Assembly: GCF_002095475.1 (NCBI RefSeq)
Contig: NZ_MLFR01000017.1
Coordinates: 1-64,000, forward strand
Source of the DNA: Pantoea rwandensis
Lineage (GTDB): Bacteria > Pseudomonadota > Gammaproteobacteria > Enterobacterales > Enterobacteriaceae
Length of the DNA: 64,000 nucleotides
Reading direction: 5' to 3'
Shown here: one piece after another, positions 53,769-63,712 of the stretch
Numbering within the stretch: the stretch's first letter is position 1
How the letters are laid out: every line of letters starts with the position of its first letter
Translations under genes and position numbers: made by a program
The notes under the pieces: model-generated
The model's database searches: none
What the model saw: the letters and a program-made list of their open reading frames with translations, nothing else
Told to the model about the DNA's origin: nothing

Positions 53769-54731
53769 TCAGAGTAATTCCTGCAATTTTCCCATCACCT
53801 TATCGGCAGAAATGGCCTGCATGGTGCCATTTTCACCCCGTAGCTCATGCTGATTCTTGCCATAACCCCCAATCAATCCCGGATCGGTTGGACCAAATAA
53901 CGTGATATTTGGACGATCGAGCGCGGCAGTCAAATGACTTAATCCCGTGTCCACAGAGACCACGGCTCGCGCGCCAGCGAGTTGCTGTGCAACCTGTTCT
54001 AATGTGAGCTTTGGCAGTACTTCAACATGGCCAAATCCTTCAGCCATTCTTAGTGCTCTTTGATGTTCATGCTCTGCACCCCAAGGCAATTTTATTCGCA
54101 GCCCCGTGGGTTGGACTAATTCAATCAGTTCGCGCCAGTGTGCCTCTGGCCAGTGTTTGTTGTCGCGCGTGGTCGCGTGCAGGAACACCAGATACTGATG
54201 AGCATCTTCCGGCAGTGTGGCAAAGAAATGGCTGGCAATCGCGTAATCACCTTGCATCGCGGGTTGCTCATAGCCAAGGCTTTTTGCAAACAGTTCACGC
54301 GTACGCTCAACGGCATGCTGCTGTTTATTAATTTCGTGCCGTTTGTCATACCACCAGCTGGCAAACGGCTCGCGCGCACTGCGGCTATCTTGCCCATGCT
54401 TAACGCCCTTTGCTAATCGCGTGACCAGCGCTGCACTTTTGATGAGCCCTTGTGCATCAATCACCACATCATAGTCTCGCGATTGCAAGTCGCGCTTGAA
54501 CAGCACGCGCTCTTCACGCTGCTGGCTGCCAAACCAATGTTTGCGCCAGCGACGAATCGCCACCGGCAGCACTTTGTCCACAGCGGGATGCCAACTGGGG
54601 ATCTGAGCAAAATTCTCTTCTACCACCCAGTCAAAACGGATGTCAGGGATCGCCTGCATGGCATCAGTGAGCGCCGGTAACGTATGCAGCACGTCTCCCA
54701 TAGAGGAAGTTTTAACGATTAAAACGTGCAT
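53769..54731 (-). CDS. waaC: ADP-heptose:LPS heptosyltransferase I WaaC
   Basis: Adds the first heptose to Kdo2-lipid A. The 320 residues match E. coli WaaC: VKTSSMGDVLHTLPALTDA at the N-terminus, FLHATTRDNKHWPEAHW for the nucleotide sugar, and SVDTGLSHLTAALDRPNITLFGPTDP. It lies 2 bp after waaF and directly before the WaaZ-like gene. Confidence 0.97.
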   Translation of the reverse strand: MHVLIVKTSSMGDVLHTLPALTDAMQAIPDIRFDWVVEENFAQIPSWHPAVDKVLPVAIRRWRKHWFGSQQREERVLFKRDLQSRDYDVVIDAQGLIKSAALVTRLAKGVKHGQDSRSAREPFASWWYDKRHEINKQQHAVERTRELFAKSLGYEQPAMQGDYAIASHFFATLPEDAHQYLVFLHATTRDNKHWPEAHWRELIELVQPTGLRIKLPWGAEHEHQRALRMAEGFGHVEVLPKLTLEQVAQQLAGARAVVSVDTGLSHLTAALDRPNITLFGPTDPGLIGGYGKNQHELRGENGTMQAISADKVMGKLQELL

Positions 54732-54733
54732 GG

Positions 54734-55777
54734 CTACTCCTGCACCGGATGCAGCAGCGCGCTCAGTTCCTGATGAACTCGAGCAGGCTGAATATCAATT
54801 AAACTTTGGTGATACCCTTCTTCAGCATCACCTTTACGCACTTTGTGGTAGCCAGTGATTAAGCGGATAACACGGGCATGATGGGATAATGGCGGAGTAA
54901 AATCAGGGCTGCTTGGACCATATAAAGCCACTAATGGACGATTCAACGCAGCAGCAATATGCATTAACCCTGAATCATTGCTGACGACTGCAGCACAGTG
55001 GGCAATCAAAATAACCGCCTGTTCTAATTGTGTATCACCCGCCAGATTCTTGCAGTGAGCACGTGCCGAATCAGAGAGGGTTTGCACAATGGTATCGCCG
55101 GTTTCACGATCTTTCGCCGAACCAAACAACACCACCTGATAACCTTCGCCAATCAGTTGTTCGGCAAGGGCCGCATAATGGTAGTGCGGCCAGCGCTTTG
55201 CCGGACCAAATTCAGCACCAGGGCAGAAACCAATCACAGGACGGTCGGCTGACAGCGAAAATTGCGCGGCTGTCATGCGTTTCTCATCATCCTCTACGCG
55301 CAGTTGCGGCCATAACAGAGGCTGAGGCAACTGTTGTGCAGTAGAGACAGGCTTATCGTATCCGAGTGCCACATAACGCTCTACCATTAGTGGAAATGCG
55401 GGCTTATCCAACACACGGATATCATTTAACAAGCCATAGCGCATCTCACCACGCCATCCGACGCGGCGTTTTATTCCAGCAAAAAAAGGCACCAGCGCCG
55501 ATTTAAAGGAGTTCGGCAGAACATAAGCCCGATCGTAACCACTGGACTTGAGGGATTTCCCCAAACGACGCCGCTCGCCCAGCCCTAGCGCGCCATGTCC
55601 CAGCGGCATCGACAATGCCTGGTTCACTTCCGGCATGCGTGACAGTAGGGGGCGGCACCAAGCCGGCGCCATTACATCAATCACAGCATCCGGATGCTCT
55701 GCCTTGAGCGTGCGATAGAGACTTTGCGACATCATCATATCGCCGACCCAGGAAGGGCCAATAACCAGAATTTTCAT
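54734..55777 (-). CDS. waaF: ADP-heptose:LPS heptosyltransferase II WaaF
   Basis: Adds the second heptose. The 347 residues include VIGPSWVGDMMMSQSLYRTLK, GFCPGAEFGPAKRWPHYHYA and SNDSGLMHIAAALNRPLVALYGPSSP, all as in E. coli WaaF. It follows hldD by 17 bp in the same operon. Confidence 0.97.
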   Translation of the reverse strand: MKILVIGPSWVGDMMMSQSLYRTLKAEHPDAVIDVMAPAWCRPLLSRMPEVNQALSMPLGHGALGLGERRRLGKSLKSSGYDRAYVLPNSFKSALVPFFAGIKRRVGWRGEMRYGLLNDIRVLDKPAFPLMVERYVALGYDKPVSTAQQLPQPLLWPQLRVEDDEKRMTAAQFSLSADRPVIGFCPGAEFGPAKRWPHYHYAALAEQLIGEGYQVVLFGSAKDRETGDTIVQTLSDSARAHCKNLAGDTQLEQAVILIAHCAAVVSNDSGLMHIAAALNRPLVALYGPSSPDFTPPLSHHARVIRLITGYHKVRKGDAEEGYHQSLIDIQPARVHQELSALLHPVQE

Positions 55778-55794
55778 CGCTGGTGCCGGTTTCC

Positions 55795-56727
55795 TTATGC
55801 GTTACGATTCAGCCAAGCCATGTATTCACCCACACCCTGAGCGACGGTTTTGAAAGACTTGTCGTAGCCAGCCGCACGCAGATTAGTCAGGTCAGCTTGG
55901 GTAAAGGCCTGATAGCGACCTTTCAGCTTGTCCGGGAAGGGAATGTACTCAATCTGGCCTTTCTGGTGGAACTTCAGCACCGCATCCGCGACTTCCTGGA
56001 AGGATTCGGCACGGCCCGTACCGCAGTTGTAAATACCAGAGACCCCGTTTTCCCAGCACCACAGATTGACGGCAACCACATCATCAACGTGGATGAAGTC
56101 ACGTCGGAAATCGTCGCTACCTTCAAACAGTTTTGGATTTTCACCACCGCTGATTTGTGTATTCAGGTGGAAGGCTACGCTCGCCATGCTGCCTTTGTGG
56201 CCCTCGCGCGGACCGTAAACGTTGAAGTAACGGAATCCACACACCGGCGAGTTTGCTTCTGGCAGGATTTGACGCACGTAGTGGTCAAACAGCATTTTGG
56301 AGTAACCGTAGACATTCAGCGGCTCCTCGTACTGGCGTTCCTCAATAAAATTCTCGTTGCGGCCGCCGTAGGTGGCTGCTGAAGAGGCATAAAGGAAGGG
56401 AATTTCGCGTTCCAGGCAGAAATGCAGCAAATCTTTAGAGTACTGATAGTTGTTGTCCATCATGTACTTGCCATCCCACTCGGTGGTCGCTGAGCAAGCA
56501 CCTTCATGGAATACCGCTTCAATCGGACCCAGATCTTCACCGGACATGATGTAAGAGAGGAATTCCTCTTTATCCATGTAATCGGCGATATCCAGATCGG
56601 CGAGGTTCACGAATTTAGTGCCATCTTTCAGATTATCCACGACCAGGATATCGGTATGACCGCGATCGTTCAGCGCTTTAACAATGTTGCTGCCAATCAT
56701 GCCAGCGCCACCGGTTACGATAATCAT
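55795..56727 (-). CDS. hldD: ADP-L-glycero-D-manno-heptose-6-epimerase HldD
   Basis: Last step in making the ADP-heptose used by WaaC and WaaF. At 310 residues it equals E. coli HldD. The short-chain dehydrogenase fold is shown by [12 protein letters not shown] and the catalytic Tyr/Lys in [11 protein letters not shown]; the family motif [15 protein letters not shown] is also present. It is the first gene of hldD-waaF-waaC and divergent from kbl over 231 bp that hold no gene. Confidence 0.98.
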   Translation of the reverse strand: MIIVTGGAGMIGSNIVKALNDRGHTDILVVDNLKDGTKFVNLADLDIADYMDKEEFLSYIMSGEDLGPIEAVFHEGACSATTEWDGKYMMDNNYQYSKDLLHFCLEREIPFLYASSAATYGGRNENFIEERQYEEPLNVYGYSKMLFDHYVRQILPEANSPVCGFRYFNVYGPREGHKGSMASVAFHLNTQISGGENPKLFEGSDDFRRDFIHVDDVVAVNLWCWENGVSGIYNCGTGRAESFQEVADAVLKFHQKGQIEYIPFPDKLKGRYQAFTQADLTNLRAAGYDKSFKTVAQGVGEYMAWLNRNA

Positions 56728-56958
56728 ATGCTTTGCCTTTAAACAGTTGGGGTGAAACAGGAGGTTTCACGCACTAATGCCTTACATCATAACATTTCAG
56801 CCCGAGACAGGCAGCCAGATGACTCCGCAACCGCTGCACAAATTGCAATCATCACGTGAACTATGCTGCAAAACTGAGATTTCTCTGGCGGAAATGTCGG
56901 CACGATGCTTTTTGATCAGTAATATGTGCCAAAATTTTGCTATCTGAGGAGCAGAATC

Positions 56959-58167
56959 ATGTCCAGTCAGTTTTATTCGCAAATCCGTCAACAGCTTGAG
57001 ACAACGCGTCAGGACGGATTGTTCAAACAAGAACGCACTATTACGTCGGCTCAGCAGGCGGAAATCAACGTCGCGAATAGCCCCCCTGTGATTAACTTCT
57101 GTGCCAATAACTACCTTGGCTTGGCTAATCATCCTGCGCTCATTCAGGCAGCCAAAGAGGGCATGGATTCGCACGGCTTTGGCATGGCATCGGTCCGCTT
57201 TATCTGCGGCACCCAGGATATTCATCAGCAGTTAGAACACAAGTTGGCTGAATTTCTGGGAATGGAAGATGCCATTCTGTTCTCCTCCTGCTTTGACGCC
57301 AACGGTGGCTTGTTTGAGACGCTCCTGAGTGCAGAAGACGCCATCATTTCTGATGCTCTTAATCACGCCTCAATCATTGACGGCGTGCGCCTGTGTAAAG
57401 CCCAGCGTTATCGCTATGCCAATAACGATATGAATGAGCTGCGCGCTCGCCTACAAGAAGCCCGTGATAAAGGAGCCCGCCATATCCTGATCGCCACTGA
57501 TGGTGTGTTCTCAATGGATGGGGTCATCGCTAACCTTCAGGGCATTTGCGACTTAGCCGATGAATTTGGCGCGCTGGTGATGGTGGATGATTCCCATGCC
57601 GTTGGCTTTGTGGGGGCCGCTGGACGCGGGACACACGAATATTGTGGCGTTATGGACCGCGTCGATATCCTGACCGGGACTTTAGGCAAAGCATTAGGCG
57701 GTGCTTCTGGTGGTTACGTGGCAGCCAAAAAAGAAGTTGTCGAGTGGCTACGTCAGCGGTCACGCCCTTACCTGTTCTCCAATTCATTGGCACCCGCCAT
57801 TGTTGCCGCGTCTCTACATGTACTGGATTTATTGAGTGAAGGAGACGGCTTGCGTCAGCGTCTCTGGGATAACGCCCGCTTCTTCCGTGAGAAAATGACC
57901 GCAGCGGGTTTCACCTTGGCGGGTGCCGATCACGCCATTATTCCTGTGATGTTAGGTGACGCGAAAGTGGCACAACAATTTGCCAGCTTGCTACAACAGG
58001 AAGGTATTTATGTCACCGGTTTCTTTTATCCCGTCGTACCGCAGGGACAGGCACGTATTCGCACGCAGATCTCCGCTGGTCATACGCAGGCACAACTCGA
58101 GCATGCTGTTGCCGCCTTTACGCGCATTGGACAACAGCTGGGCGTGATTGCAGGAGCAGACAAATGA
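56959..58167 (+). CDS. kbl: 2-Amino-3-ketobutyrate CoA ligase (glycine C-acetyltransferase) Kbl
   Basis: PLP enzyme that, after Tdh, splits 2-amino-3-oxobutyrate into glycine and acetyl-CoA. The 402 residues contain [25 protein letters not shown], and the PLP lysine in [15 protein letters not shown] (near residue 244). ATG 56959 has GAGGAGC upstream and matches the family start. The stop overlaps the tdh start by 4 bp (ATGA). Confidence 0.97.
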   Translation: MSSQFYSQIRQQLETTRQDGLFKQERTITSAQQAEINVANSPPVINFCANNYLGLANHPALIQAAKEGMDSHGFGMASVRFICGTQDIHQQLEHKLAEFLGMEDAILFSSCFDANGGLFETLLSAEDAIISDALNHASIIDGVRLCKAQRYRYANNDMNELRARLQEARDKGARHILIATDGVFSMDGVIANLQGICDLADEFGALVMVDDSHAVGFVGAAGRGTHEYCGVMDRVDILTGTLGKALGGASGGYVAAKKEVVEWLRQRSRPYLFSNSLAPAIVAASLHVLDLLSEGDGLRQRLWDNARFFREKMTAAGFTLAGADHAIIPVMLGDAKVAQQFASLLQQEGIYVTGFFYPVVPQGQARIRTQISAGHTQAQLEHAVAAFTRIGQQLGVIAGADK

Positions 58168-59192
58168 AAGCACTTGCCAAACTAAAAGCAGAAGAAGGGA
58201 TCTGGATGGTCAAGGATGCCCCCATCCCTGAACCCGGTCACAACGACCTGCTGATTAAAATCCGTAAAACGGCAATTTGCGGCACTGATGTGCATATCTA
58301 CAACTGGGATGACTGGTCGCGCAAAACCATCCCCGTTCCCATGATCACTGGCCACGAATATGTCGGCGAAGTGGTGGGAATGGGCGAAGAGGTGAGAGGT
58401 TTTTCACTGGGCGATCGCGTATCAGGTGAAGGCCACATCACTTGCGGCCACTGTCGAAACTGTCGTGCCGGGCGTACCCATCTCTGTCGCAACACCGTGG
58501 GGGTGGGCGTCAATCGTCAGGGTTGTTTCGCCGAATATCTGGTGATTCCGGCCTATAACGCTTTCAAAATTCCTGACAATATCTCCGACGAACTGGCCGC
58601 GATTTTTGATCCTTTCGGTAATGCCGTGCATACCGCGCTGTCATTCGATTTGGTTGGTGAAGATGTGTTGATCTCTGGCGCGGGTCCGATTGGCATCATG
58701 GCTGCAGCCGTATGCAAACATGTCGGTGCGCGTAATGTGGTGATCACAGATATCAACGAATATCGCCTGGGGCTGGCGCGCCAAATGGGTGTGACGCGCG
58801 CGGTCAACGTGGCGCAGGAGAATCTGCGTGATGTGATGGCCGAGTTAGGCATGACGGAAGGCTTTGATGTGGGACTGGAGATGTCCGGTGCACCTCCCGC
58901 GTTCCGCACGTTGCTGGAAGTGATGAACCACGGCGGCCGCATCGCCTTGCTGGGTATTCCACCGGGTGAAATGGCTATCGACTGGAATCAAGTGATCTTT
59001 AAAGGTTTGTTCATTAAGGGCATTTATGGCCGGGAGATGTTTGAAACCTGGTACAAGATGGCCGCACTGATTCAATCCGGCCTGGATCTCACGCCGATCA
59101 TCACGCATCGCTATCACATTGATGATTTCCAGCAAGGATTTGACGAGATGCGTTCTGGACGATCTGGAAAAGTGGTATTGAGCTGGGATTGA
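58164..59192 (+). CDS. tdh: L-Threonine 3-dehydrogenase Tdh
   Basis: Zinc-dependent NAD enzyme for the first step of threonine degradation. The 342 residues have the catalytic zinc ligand Cys39 (ICGTDVH) with GHEYVGEVV, structural-zinc cysteines 94, 97, 100 and 108, and the NAD motif [12 protein letters not shown]. It is coupled to kbl. The pair lies between hldD and more core genes, as in E. coli, where hldD and kbl-tdh are also close. Confidence 0.98.
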   Translation: MKALAKLKAEEGIWMVKDAPIPEPGHNDLLIKIRKTAICGTDVHIYNWDDWSRKTIPVPMITGHEYVGEVVGMGEEVRGFSLGDRVSGEGHITCGHCRNCRAGRTHLCRNTVGVGVNRQGCFAEYLVIPAYNAFKIPDNISDELAAIFDPFGNAVHTALSFDLVGEDVLISGAGPIGIMAAAVCKHVGARNVVITDINEYRLGLARQMGVTRAVNVAQENLRDVMAELGMTEGFDVGLEMSGAPPAFRTLLEVMNHGGRIALLGIPPGEMAIDWNQVIFKGLFIKGIYGREMFETWYKMAALIQSGLDLTPIITHRYHIDDFQQGFDEMRSGRSGKVVLSWD

Positions 59193-59199
59193 TGTTTGT

Positions 59200-59220
59200 G
59201 GGGGAAATGCAATTTCCCCC
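59200..59220. terminator. Hairpin between tdh and the GT4 gene
   Basis: GGGGGAAAT/ATTTCCCCC perfect stem with a 3-nt loop. The flanks have few T, so strength is moderate in either direction. Confidence 0.6.
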
Positions 59221-59226
59221 TATTTC

Positions 59227-60324
59227 CTATATCAATGCCAGGTACTGCTGACAGATTGCCGCAGTGTCAAATTCTGCAAAGGCATCTTCTGGTAATCGCG
59301 GTGGATGCTGATAAATATCCTGCATTTTCTCCGCCAAAGATTCAGGATTAAGCTCTGACAAACCACGTGCCAATTCGCCCTGTAATAACCATTCTGGACC
59401 GCCTGGACAACGCGTACTCACCACTGGCGTACCACACAATATCGCTTCAATCAGTACGTTACCAAAACCTTCACTGTCCGAACTGACAATCAACATTTCC
59501 GCTCGACTTACCCATGCGTAGGGATTCAGGGTGAAGCCCTGGAAAATCACTCGGTCGGCAATGCCTAATTCCCGCGCTTGTGCTTCGAGCGCCGTTTTAC
59601 GCTGTGGTGAACCTTGCCCCAATAACACCAAAGGAAGTTGAATGTGACTTAATGCATAGGCCTTGAGCAGACGGTCATGTCGTTTGGTTTCGTGGAAACG
59701 CCCTACATGAACTAAAAATCCCGTTGGGGGTACGTCGGCGAATTCGGCAGCTTGTTGCCGGATATGAGCAATATCGAACGGATTGCCTATCACTGCTTCA
59801 CGCGAAGGCTGCACTGCAAAAGCCGACTTAAGATCTTCCAGTACCGCCGGCGATACGCCAATGACGTTGCGCCCCTGATACACTTGCTGGATCTTGCGTG
59901 CCTTGAGCCAGCGTGACATCCCTGTTCGGTGTCCCAGATAAGAGGCGGAAAATACACCGTGCAGACAGAACCACGTTTTTTCAGGTGAGAGTGCCCGGCA
60001 ACGACGTACGATACGGTCGGTTTTATGCAAGTGTGAAACAGCCAGATCAAACGCACCAGACTCCTTCTCCGCTTTTCTTACCGCCGCATCCAGCAAACTT
60101 GCACGTCGGCTGAGTTCAGTCAGTTTGCGCCATGGCTTACGATTGCTGTCCTGAATCACCTGATAATCCACACCTTGTGGCAAGGGATACTCGCAGACCT
60201 TGCGTAAGGAAAAGAGCGAGACGCGATGCCCCTGCGCCAGCATACCGGCCACCAAAGTCAACACCACTTTCTCGGCGCCGCCGCCCGGTAAACCATCAAT
60301 CACGATGAGTATGCGTTTTGACAA
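59227..60324 (-). CDS. GT4 LPS-core glycosyltransferase (WabH-like)
   Basis: The 365 residues are a GT-B retaining transferase: N-terminal IVIDGLPGGGAEKVVLTLVAGM for the acceptor side, VHVGRFHETKRHDRLL, and the nucleotide-sugar E-x7-E region VSSDSEGFGNVLIEAILCGTPVVST. Its divergent neighbour is a sugar deacetylase, recalling the WabH (GlcNAc transferase) and WabN (deacetylase) pair of the Klebsiella core. The donor sugar cannot be read from sequence alone. It is transcribed opposite to tdh. Confidence 0.75.
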   Translation of the reverse strand: MSKRILIVIDGLPGGGAEKVVLTLVAGMLAQGHRVSLFSLRKVCEYPLPQGVDYQVIQDSNRKPWRKLTELSRRASLLDAAVRKAEKESGAFDLAVSHLHKTDRIVRRCRALSPEKTWFCLHGVFSASYLGHRTGMSRWLKARKIQQVYQGRNVIGVSPAVLEDLKSAFAVQPSREAVIGNPFDIAHIRQQAAEFADVPPTGFLVHVGRFHETKRHDRLLKAYALSHIQLPLVLLGQGSPQRKTALEAQARELGIADRVIFQGFTLNPYAWVSRAEMLIVSSDSEGFGNVLIEAILCGTPVVSTRCPGGPEWLLQGELARGLSELNPESLAEKMQDIYQHPPRLPEDAFAEFDTAAICQQYLALI

Positions 60325-60490
60325 AATGTCCTACCTGTGAGTTTTGAAAGCGGATTAATACCCGTTAGATGCTGGGAATTTTACCGCATTTTCACCACAA
60401 TTTTCGCCTGTTTACTGCCGTGGCAAATAGTTTTGCGTCACTGAAAGGCACAGCGTAACATGGCGATTTTATTGGCTTCAGGCGGCGAAT

Positions 60491-61462
60491 ATGACCCGGC
60501 ACGCGTTCCTTATTACCATAGACACCGAAGGCGATAATCTCTGGCGTAATCATCGCTCGATTACCACCAAAAATACCGGCTATCTGCCGCGTTTTCAGTC
60601 TCTATGCGAGCGTTATGGTTTTAAACCCACTTGGTTGACCAACTATGAAATGGCGATCGACCCCGCTTTTGTTGAATTCGGCAAAGATGTGATTGCCCGC
60701 AAGCAGGGCGAAATCGGTATGCATCTCCATGCCTGGAATAGCCCCCCTGAAGCACCGCTGACAGACGATGATTGGCGCTGGCAGCCTTTCCTGATTGAGT
60801 ACCCTGATGCGGTACTGCGTGACAAAGTCGCCTATATGACGGATCTGCTGGAAGAAAAGTTCCAAACTAAAATGTTAAGTCATCGAGCGGGCCGATGGGC
60901 ATTTGATGAACGCTACGCGGCGATCTTGACCGAATTAGGCTATCAGGTTGATTGTTCCGTCACACCGCGAGTGAACTGGTCCTATACGCGCGGGGCGCCA
61001 CAAGGGAAAGGGGGGACAAACTATACTCACTTTCCAGCCAACCCCTACTTCCTTGATCCGCTGGACATCTCACGCAGTGGTCATTCATCGCTGCTCGAAA
61101 TTCCTATGAGCATTCAATATAAATATTCGTCTTTGATGAATACGATTAAGCAGGGTGTGTATCGCCTACGCGGTAAGCAAAAAAGCCCGGCTGTGTACTG
61201 GTTACGTCCATCTGGCGGTAATCTGGCGGACATGAAGCGCGTGGTGGAGATGTCTCTGGCGGAGGGAAACAACTACACCGAGTTTATGTTGCACAGCTCA
61301 GAATTCATGCCCGATGGCAGCCCAACCTTTAAAAATGAGCGCGACATCGAGCAACTCTACGAAGATCTTGAAGCGTTATTCACCTGGCTTGCACCGAACT
61401 TTGTCGGGCAAACCCTGGCAGAATATTACGACACCTTTACACAGCAACAGGCTCAACGCTAA
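60491..61462 (+). CDS. Polysaccharide deacetylase of LPS-core type (WabN/WalW-like)
   Basis: The 323 residues fit a carbohydrate esterase 4-like fold. ITIDTEGDNLW places Asp11, Glu13 and Asp15 at the first metal motif, IGMHLHAW gives His78 and His80, and LSHRAGRWAFDERY follows. There is no signal peptide, so it should act in the cytoplasm on the nascent core, removing acetyl from an amino sugar. It lies in the neighbourhood of WabN/WalW-like genes known from other Enterobacterales cores. Its last 26 bp overlap the end of the next GT9 gene on the other strand. Confidence 0.75.
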   Translation: MTRHAFLITIDTEGDNLWRNHRSITTKNTGYLPRFQSLCERYGFKPTWLTNYEMAIDPAFVEFGKDVIARKQGEIGMHLHAWNSPPEAPLTDDDWRWQPFLIEYPDAVLRDKVAYMTDLLEEKFQTKMLSHRAGRWAFDERYAAILTELGYQVDCSVTPRVNWSYTRGAPQGKGGTNYTHFPANPYFLDPLDISRSGHSSLLEIPMSIQYKYSSLMNTIKQGVYRLRGKQKSPAVYWLRPSGGNLADMKRVVEMSLAEGNNYTEFMLHSSEFMPDGSPTFKNERDIEQLYEDLEALFTWLAPNFVGQTLAEYYDTFTQQQAQR

Positions 61463-62468
61463 GCTGCTGCCATGCCTGCCAGACCGTTTCCAGCGTGATA
61501 TCGCTGCACTCACCGGAATCGGTCTGCATAATTTGATATTTTCCAGACCATGGGTGCCAGATACTGGCATTGGTATCCCCGAAGAACACCACCTGCTTTT
61601 TATGTAACCCGGCAGCCAAATGCATCTGCCCGCCATCACTGCACAAAATCTGCTCACAGCGATCAAATCCGGCAATCAATTCGCGCACCGATGCGGTTGG
61701 GTAACGCGCCACACGCGGTGAACTCACCTGCTGCATCAACTCTTCTGCACGCGCGGCGTCACCTTTGTCATGGGGATCCAGAGTGCCTTGTGGAGACCAG
61801 AATACCAGCACCTGCGCTTGCTCATCTTCCAACAGTTTATTGATAAACGCTGCGTAGGATGCCACTGGCCAGCGGCGTTTAGGGCTGCGGCTGCTGATGT
61901 GTACGCCAAACACTTTTCCCGGTGCAGGAAACAGTGCCGCGACACGGGCTTTAGCGGCCTCACGCTCTGCATCCGCCAGATAGAGATTGACCTGGGGTAT
62001 CGCCGGGGATGCATCCGTCAGCGCCGAAAGATAAGAGTAGGTATGCTCTACCTGATGTTTACCTTGGAAATCATGCTTCTGGAAAGGATGATCAAGATGC
62101 GCATCGGGCTGTGCGGCACCGATAATATTGTGCGCACCAGCCATTTTCGCCAGACGCAAACTGTATTTGCAAGGCACGGGATTTGCCAAAATGGTTGCAT
62201 CAAATCGGGTTTTACGGAGCGCCAGCATGATCTTCACGCGCTGCCAGTAAACGCCCAATGTTGTCTCATTTTTTGCGCGGTGCTTGGCTTTTTTGTACAC
62301 ATACAAGCGATCGACATGCGGATTATGACTTATCACGTCTTGAGCAATTTTATTCACCAACAGCGTAATTTTCGCCTCGGGAAATGCCCGCTTCAGCCCT
62401 TCCAGTAACGGTGTGGTACAGACCATATCGCCAATGTTATCGCGTCTGATAACGAGGATGTTTTTCAT
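61437..62468 (-). CDS. GT9 (heptosyltransferase-family) glycosyltransferase
   Basis: The 343 residues belong to family 9: VIRRDNIGDMVCTTPLLEGLKRA at the N-terminus, GVHISSRSPKRRWPVASYAAF, and ILCSDGGQMHLAAGLHKKQVVFFGDTNASIWHPW near the end. It is not WaaC, WaaF or WaaQ by the signatures I know, so the acceptor is unassigned; a role in the outer part of the core is likely. ATG 62468 is the family-like start (MKNILVIRRD). Confidence 0.82.
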   Translation of the reverse strand: MKNILVIRRDNIGDMVCTTPLLEGLKRAFPEAKITLLVNKIAQDVISHNPHVDRLYVYKKAKHRAKNETTLGVYWQRVKIMLALRKTRFDATILANPVPCKYSLRLAKMAGAHNIIGAAQPDAHLDHPFQKHDFQGKHQVEHTYSYLSALTDASPAIPQVNLYLADAEREAAKARVAALFPAPGKVFGVHISSRSPKRRWPVASYAAFINKLLEDEQAQVLVFWSPQGTLDPHDKGDAARAEELMQQVSSPRVARYPTASVRELIAGFDRCEQILCSDGGQMHLAAGLHKKQVVFFGDTNASIWHPWSGKYQIMQTDSGECSDITLETVWQAWQQLSVEPVAV

Positions 62469-62649
62469 ACTGATGCCCGGAGAGATAAGGATATATGTCA
62501 AGTTTTGCGGCTATAACAATTCTTAAAAACGTAAAAATGCTAGCGAGCTAACTACTTTTGACCATTAATGTCCAAAAAGTTCTGAATTCCTTAGTAATAA
62601 TTAACGTAAGAAAATCGTTAACGAATCATTATTAAAACATCGCAGAACA

Positions 62650-63639
62650 ATGTCGCTAAAAGCTCCTTTAATCTCCATCATCTCACCTATGTACAATGCC
62701 GGTGCGATGCTTGAGACGTTTATGCAGTCCCTGCTGGCACAAACGCTGACGTCACTGGAAATTATCATCGTCGATGATGGCTCCACCGATGGCTCCGGCG
62801 AACGTGCTGACGCTTATGCGCAGCAGCATCCTCACGTCCACGTCATCCATCAGGTGAATGGGGGTGTTTCGCGCGCCCGCAATGCCGGTCTGGCTATCGC
62901 CCGGGGTAAATACGTCACTTTCCCGGATGCAGATGACACCATGAGCCCAGCCATGTATCAGACGCTGGTTGAGATGGCTGAGCGCGATAATCTCGACGCC
63001 GCGCAGTGCAATGCCGAGTGGTTTTTTAAATCCAGTCAGACCACCAAACCCCTCATTCCGCTTGACCGTTTGACCAGCACCGAGGTGCTGAGCGGTCCAG
63101 ACTGGCTAAACACCGCACTGCAAACTCATCGTTACATGCATGTTGTGTGGCTCGGCATCTATCGCCGCGAACTGATTAACCAGCTAAACCTCACCTTCGA
63201 GCCAGGTTTGCACCATCAGGATATTCCCTGGACGACCGAGTTTATGCTCAATGTTCAGCGCGTGCGCTATACGGATCAAGTGCTGTATCGCTACTACATG
63301 CACGATGCGTCGATCAGCAACCGCAAACGCACCGGTCAGCGCAATGTGGAATACCAACGGCACTACCTGAAAATCGCGCAGATGCTGGAACAGATCAATG
63401 CACGCTATCGCAATAAAGTTAAAATATATTCAGCCTTCCACTACCAGATAACCCGTGAAGCGCTCAGTGTCTGCCACACCATCCGCCGCGAACCTGAAGA
63501 GAGCGCACGCCAGGCGATGATCGCAGATATCTTTGCCACCCAGACCCACAAGCGCATGCTGCGTAATGCACGCGGTGCAAGGCAGTGGTATCAGTTACTA
63601 CTGTGGCTGAGCCGGATTTATCGCTGGCGTAAGAAATAA
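62650..63639 (+). CDS. waaH: LPS core glucuronosyltransferase WaaH (YibD), GT2
   Basis: The 329 residues resemble E. coli WaaH, a GT2 enzyme that adds glucuronic acid to the core. They include LISIISPMYNAGAM, EIIIVDDGSTDGS, the metal-binding DAD at 93-95 (TFPDADDTM), AQCNAEW, GLHHQDIPWTTEF and the EALSVCHTIRREP tail. In E. coli waaH is near tdh and is induced by phosphate limitation through PhoB. I found no convincing Pho box in the 181 bp upstream (62469-62649), which are strongly A/T-rich. waaQ follows after 73 bp. Confidence 0.8.
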   Translation: MSLKAPLISIISPMYNAGAMLETFMQSLLAQTLTSLEIIIVDDGSTDGSGERADAYAQQHPHVHVIHQVNGGVSRARNAGLAIARGKYVTFPDADDTMSPAMYQTLVEMAERDNLDAAQCNAEWFFKSSQTTKPLIPLDRLTSTEVLSGPDWLNTALQTHRYMHVVWLGIYRRELINQLNLTFEPGLHHQDIPWTTEFMLNVQRVRYTDQVLYRYYMHDASISNRKRTGQRNVEYQRHYLKIAQMLEQINARYRNKVKIYSAFHYQITREALSVCHTIRREPEESARQAMIADIFATQTHKRMLRNARGARQWYQLLLWLSRIYRWRKK

Positions 63640-63712
63640 GCGGCGACGCTGGCTTTCGCAGCATAGGGGTTTACCCTACAATCAGCTCACTGAATTTTGA
63701 GATCATTTGAGT

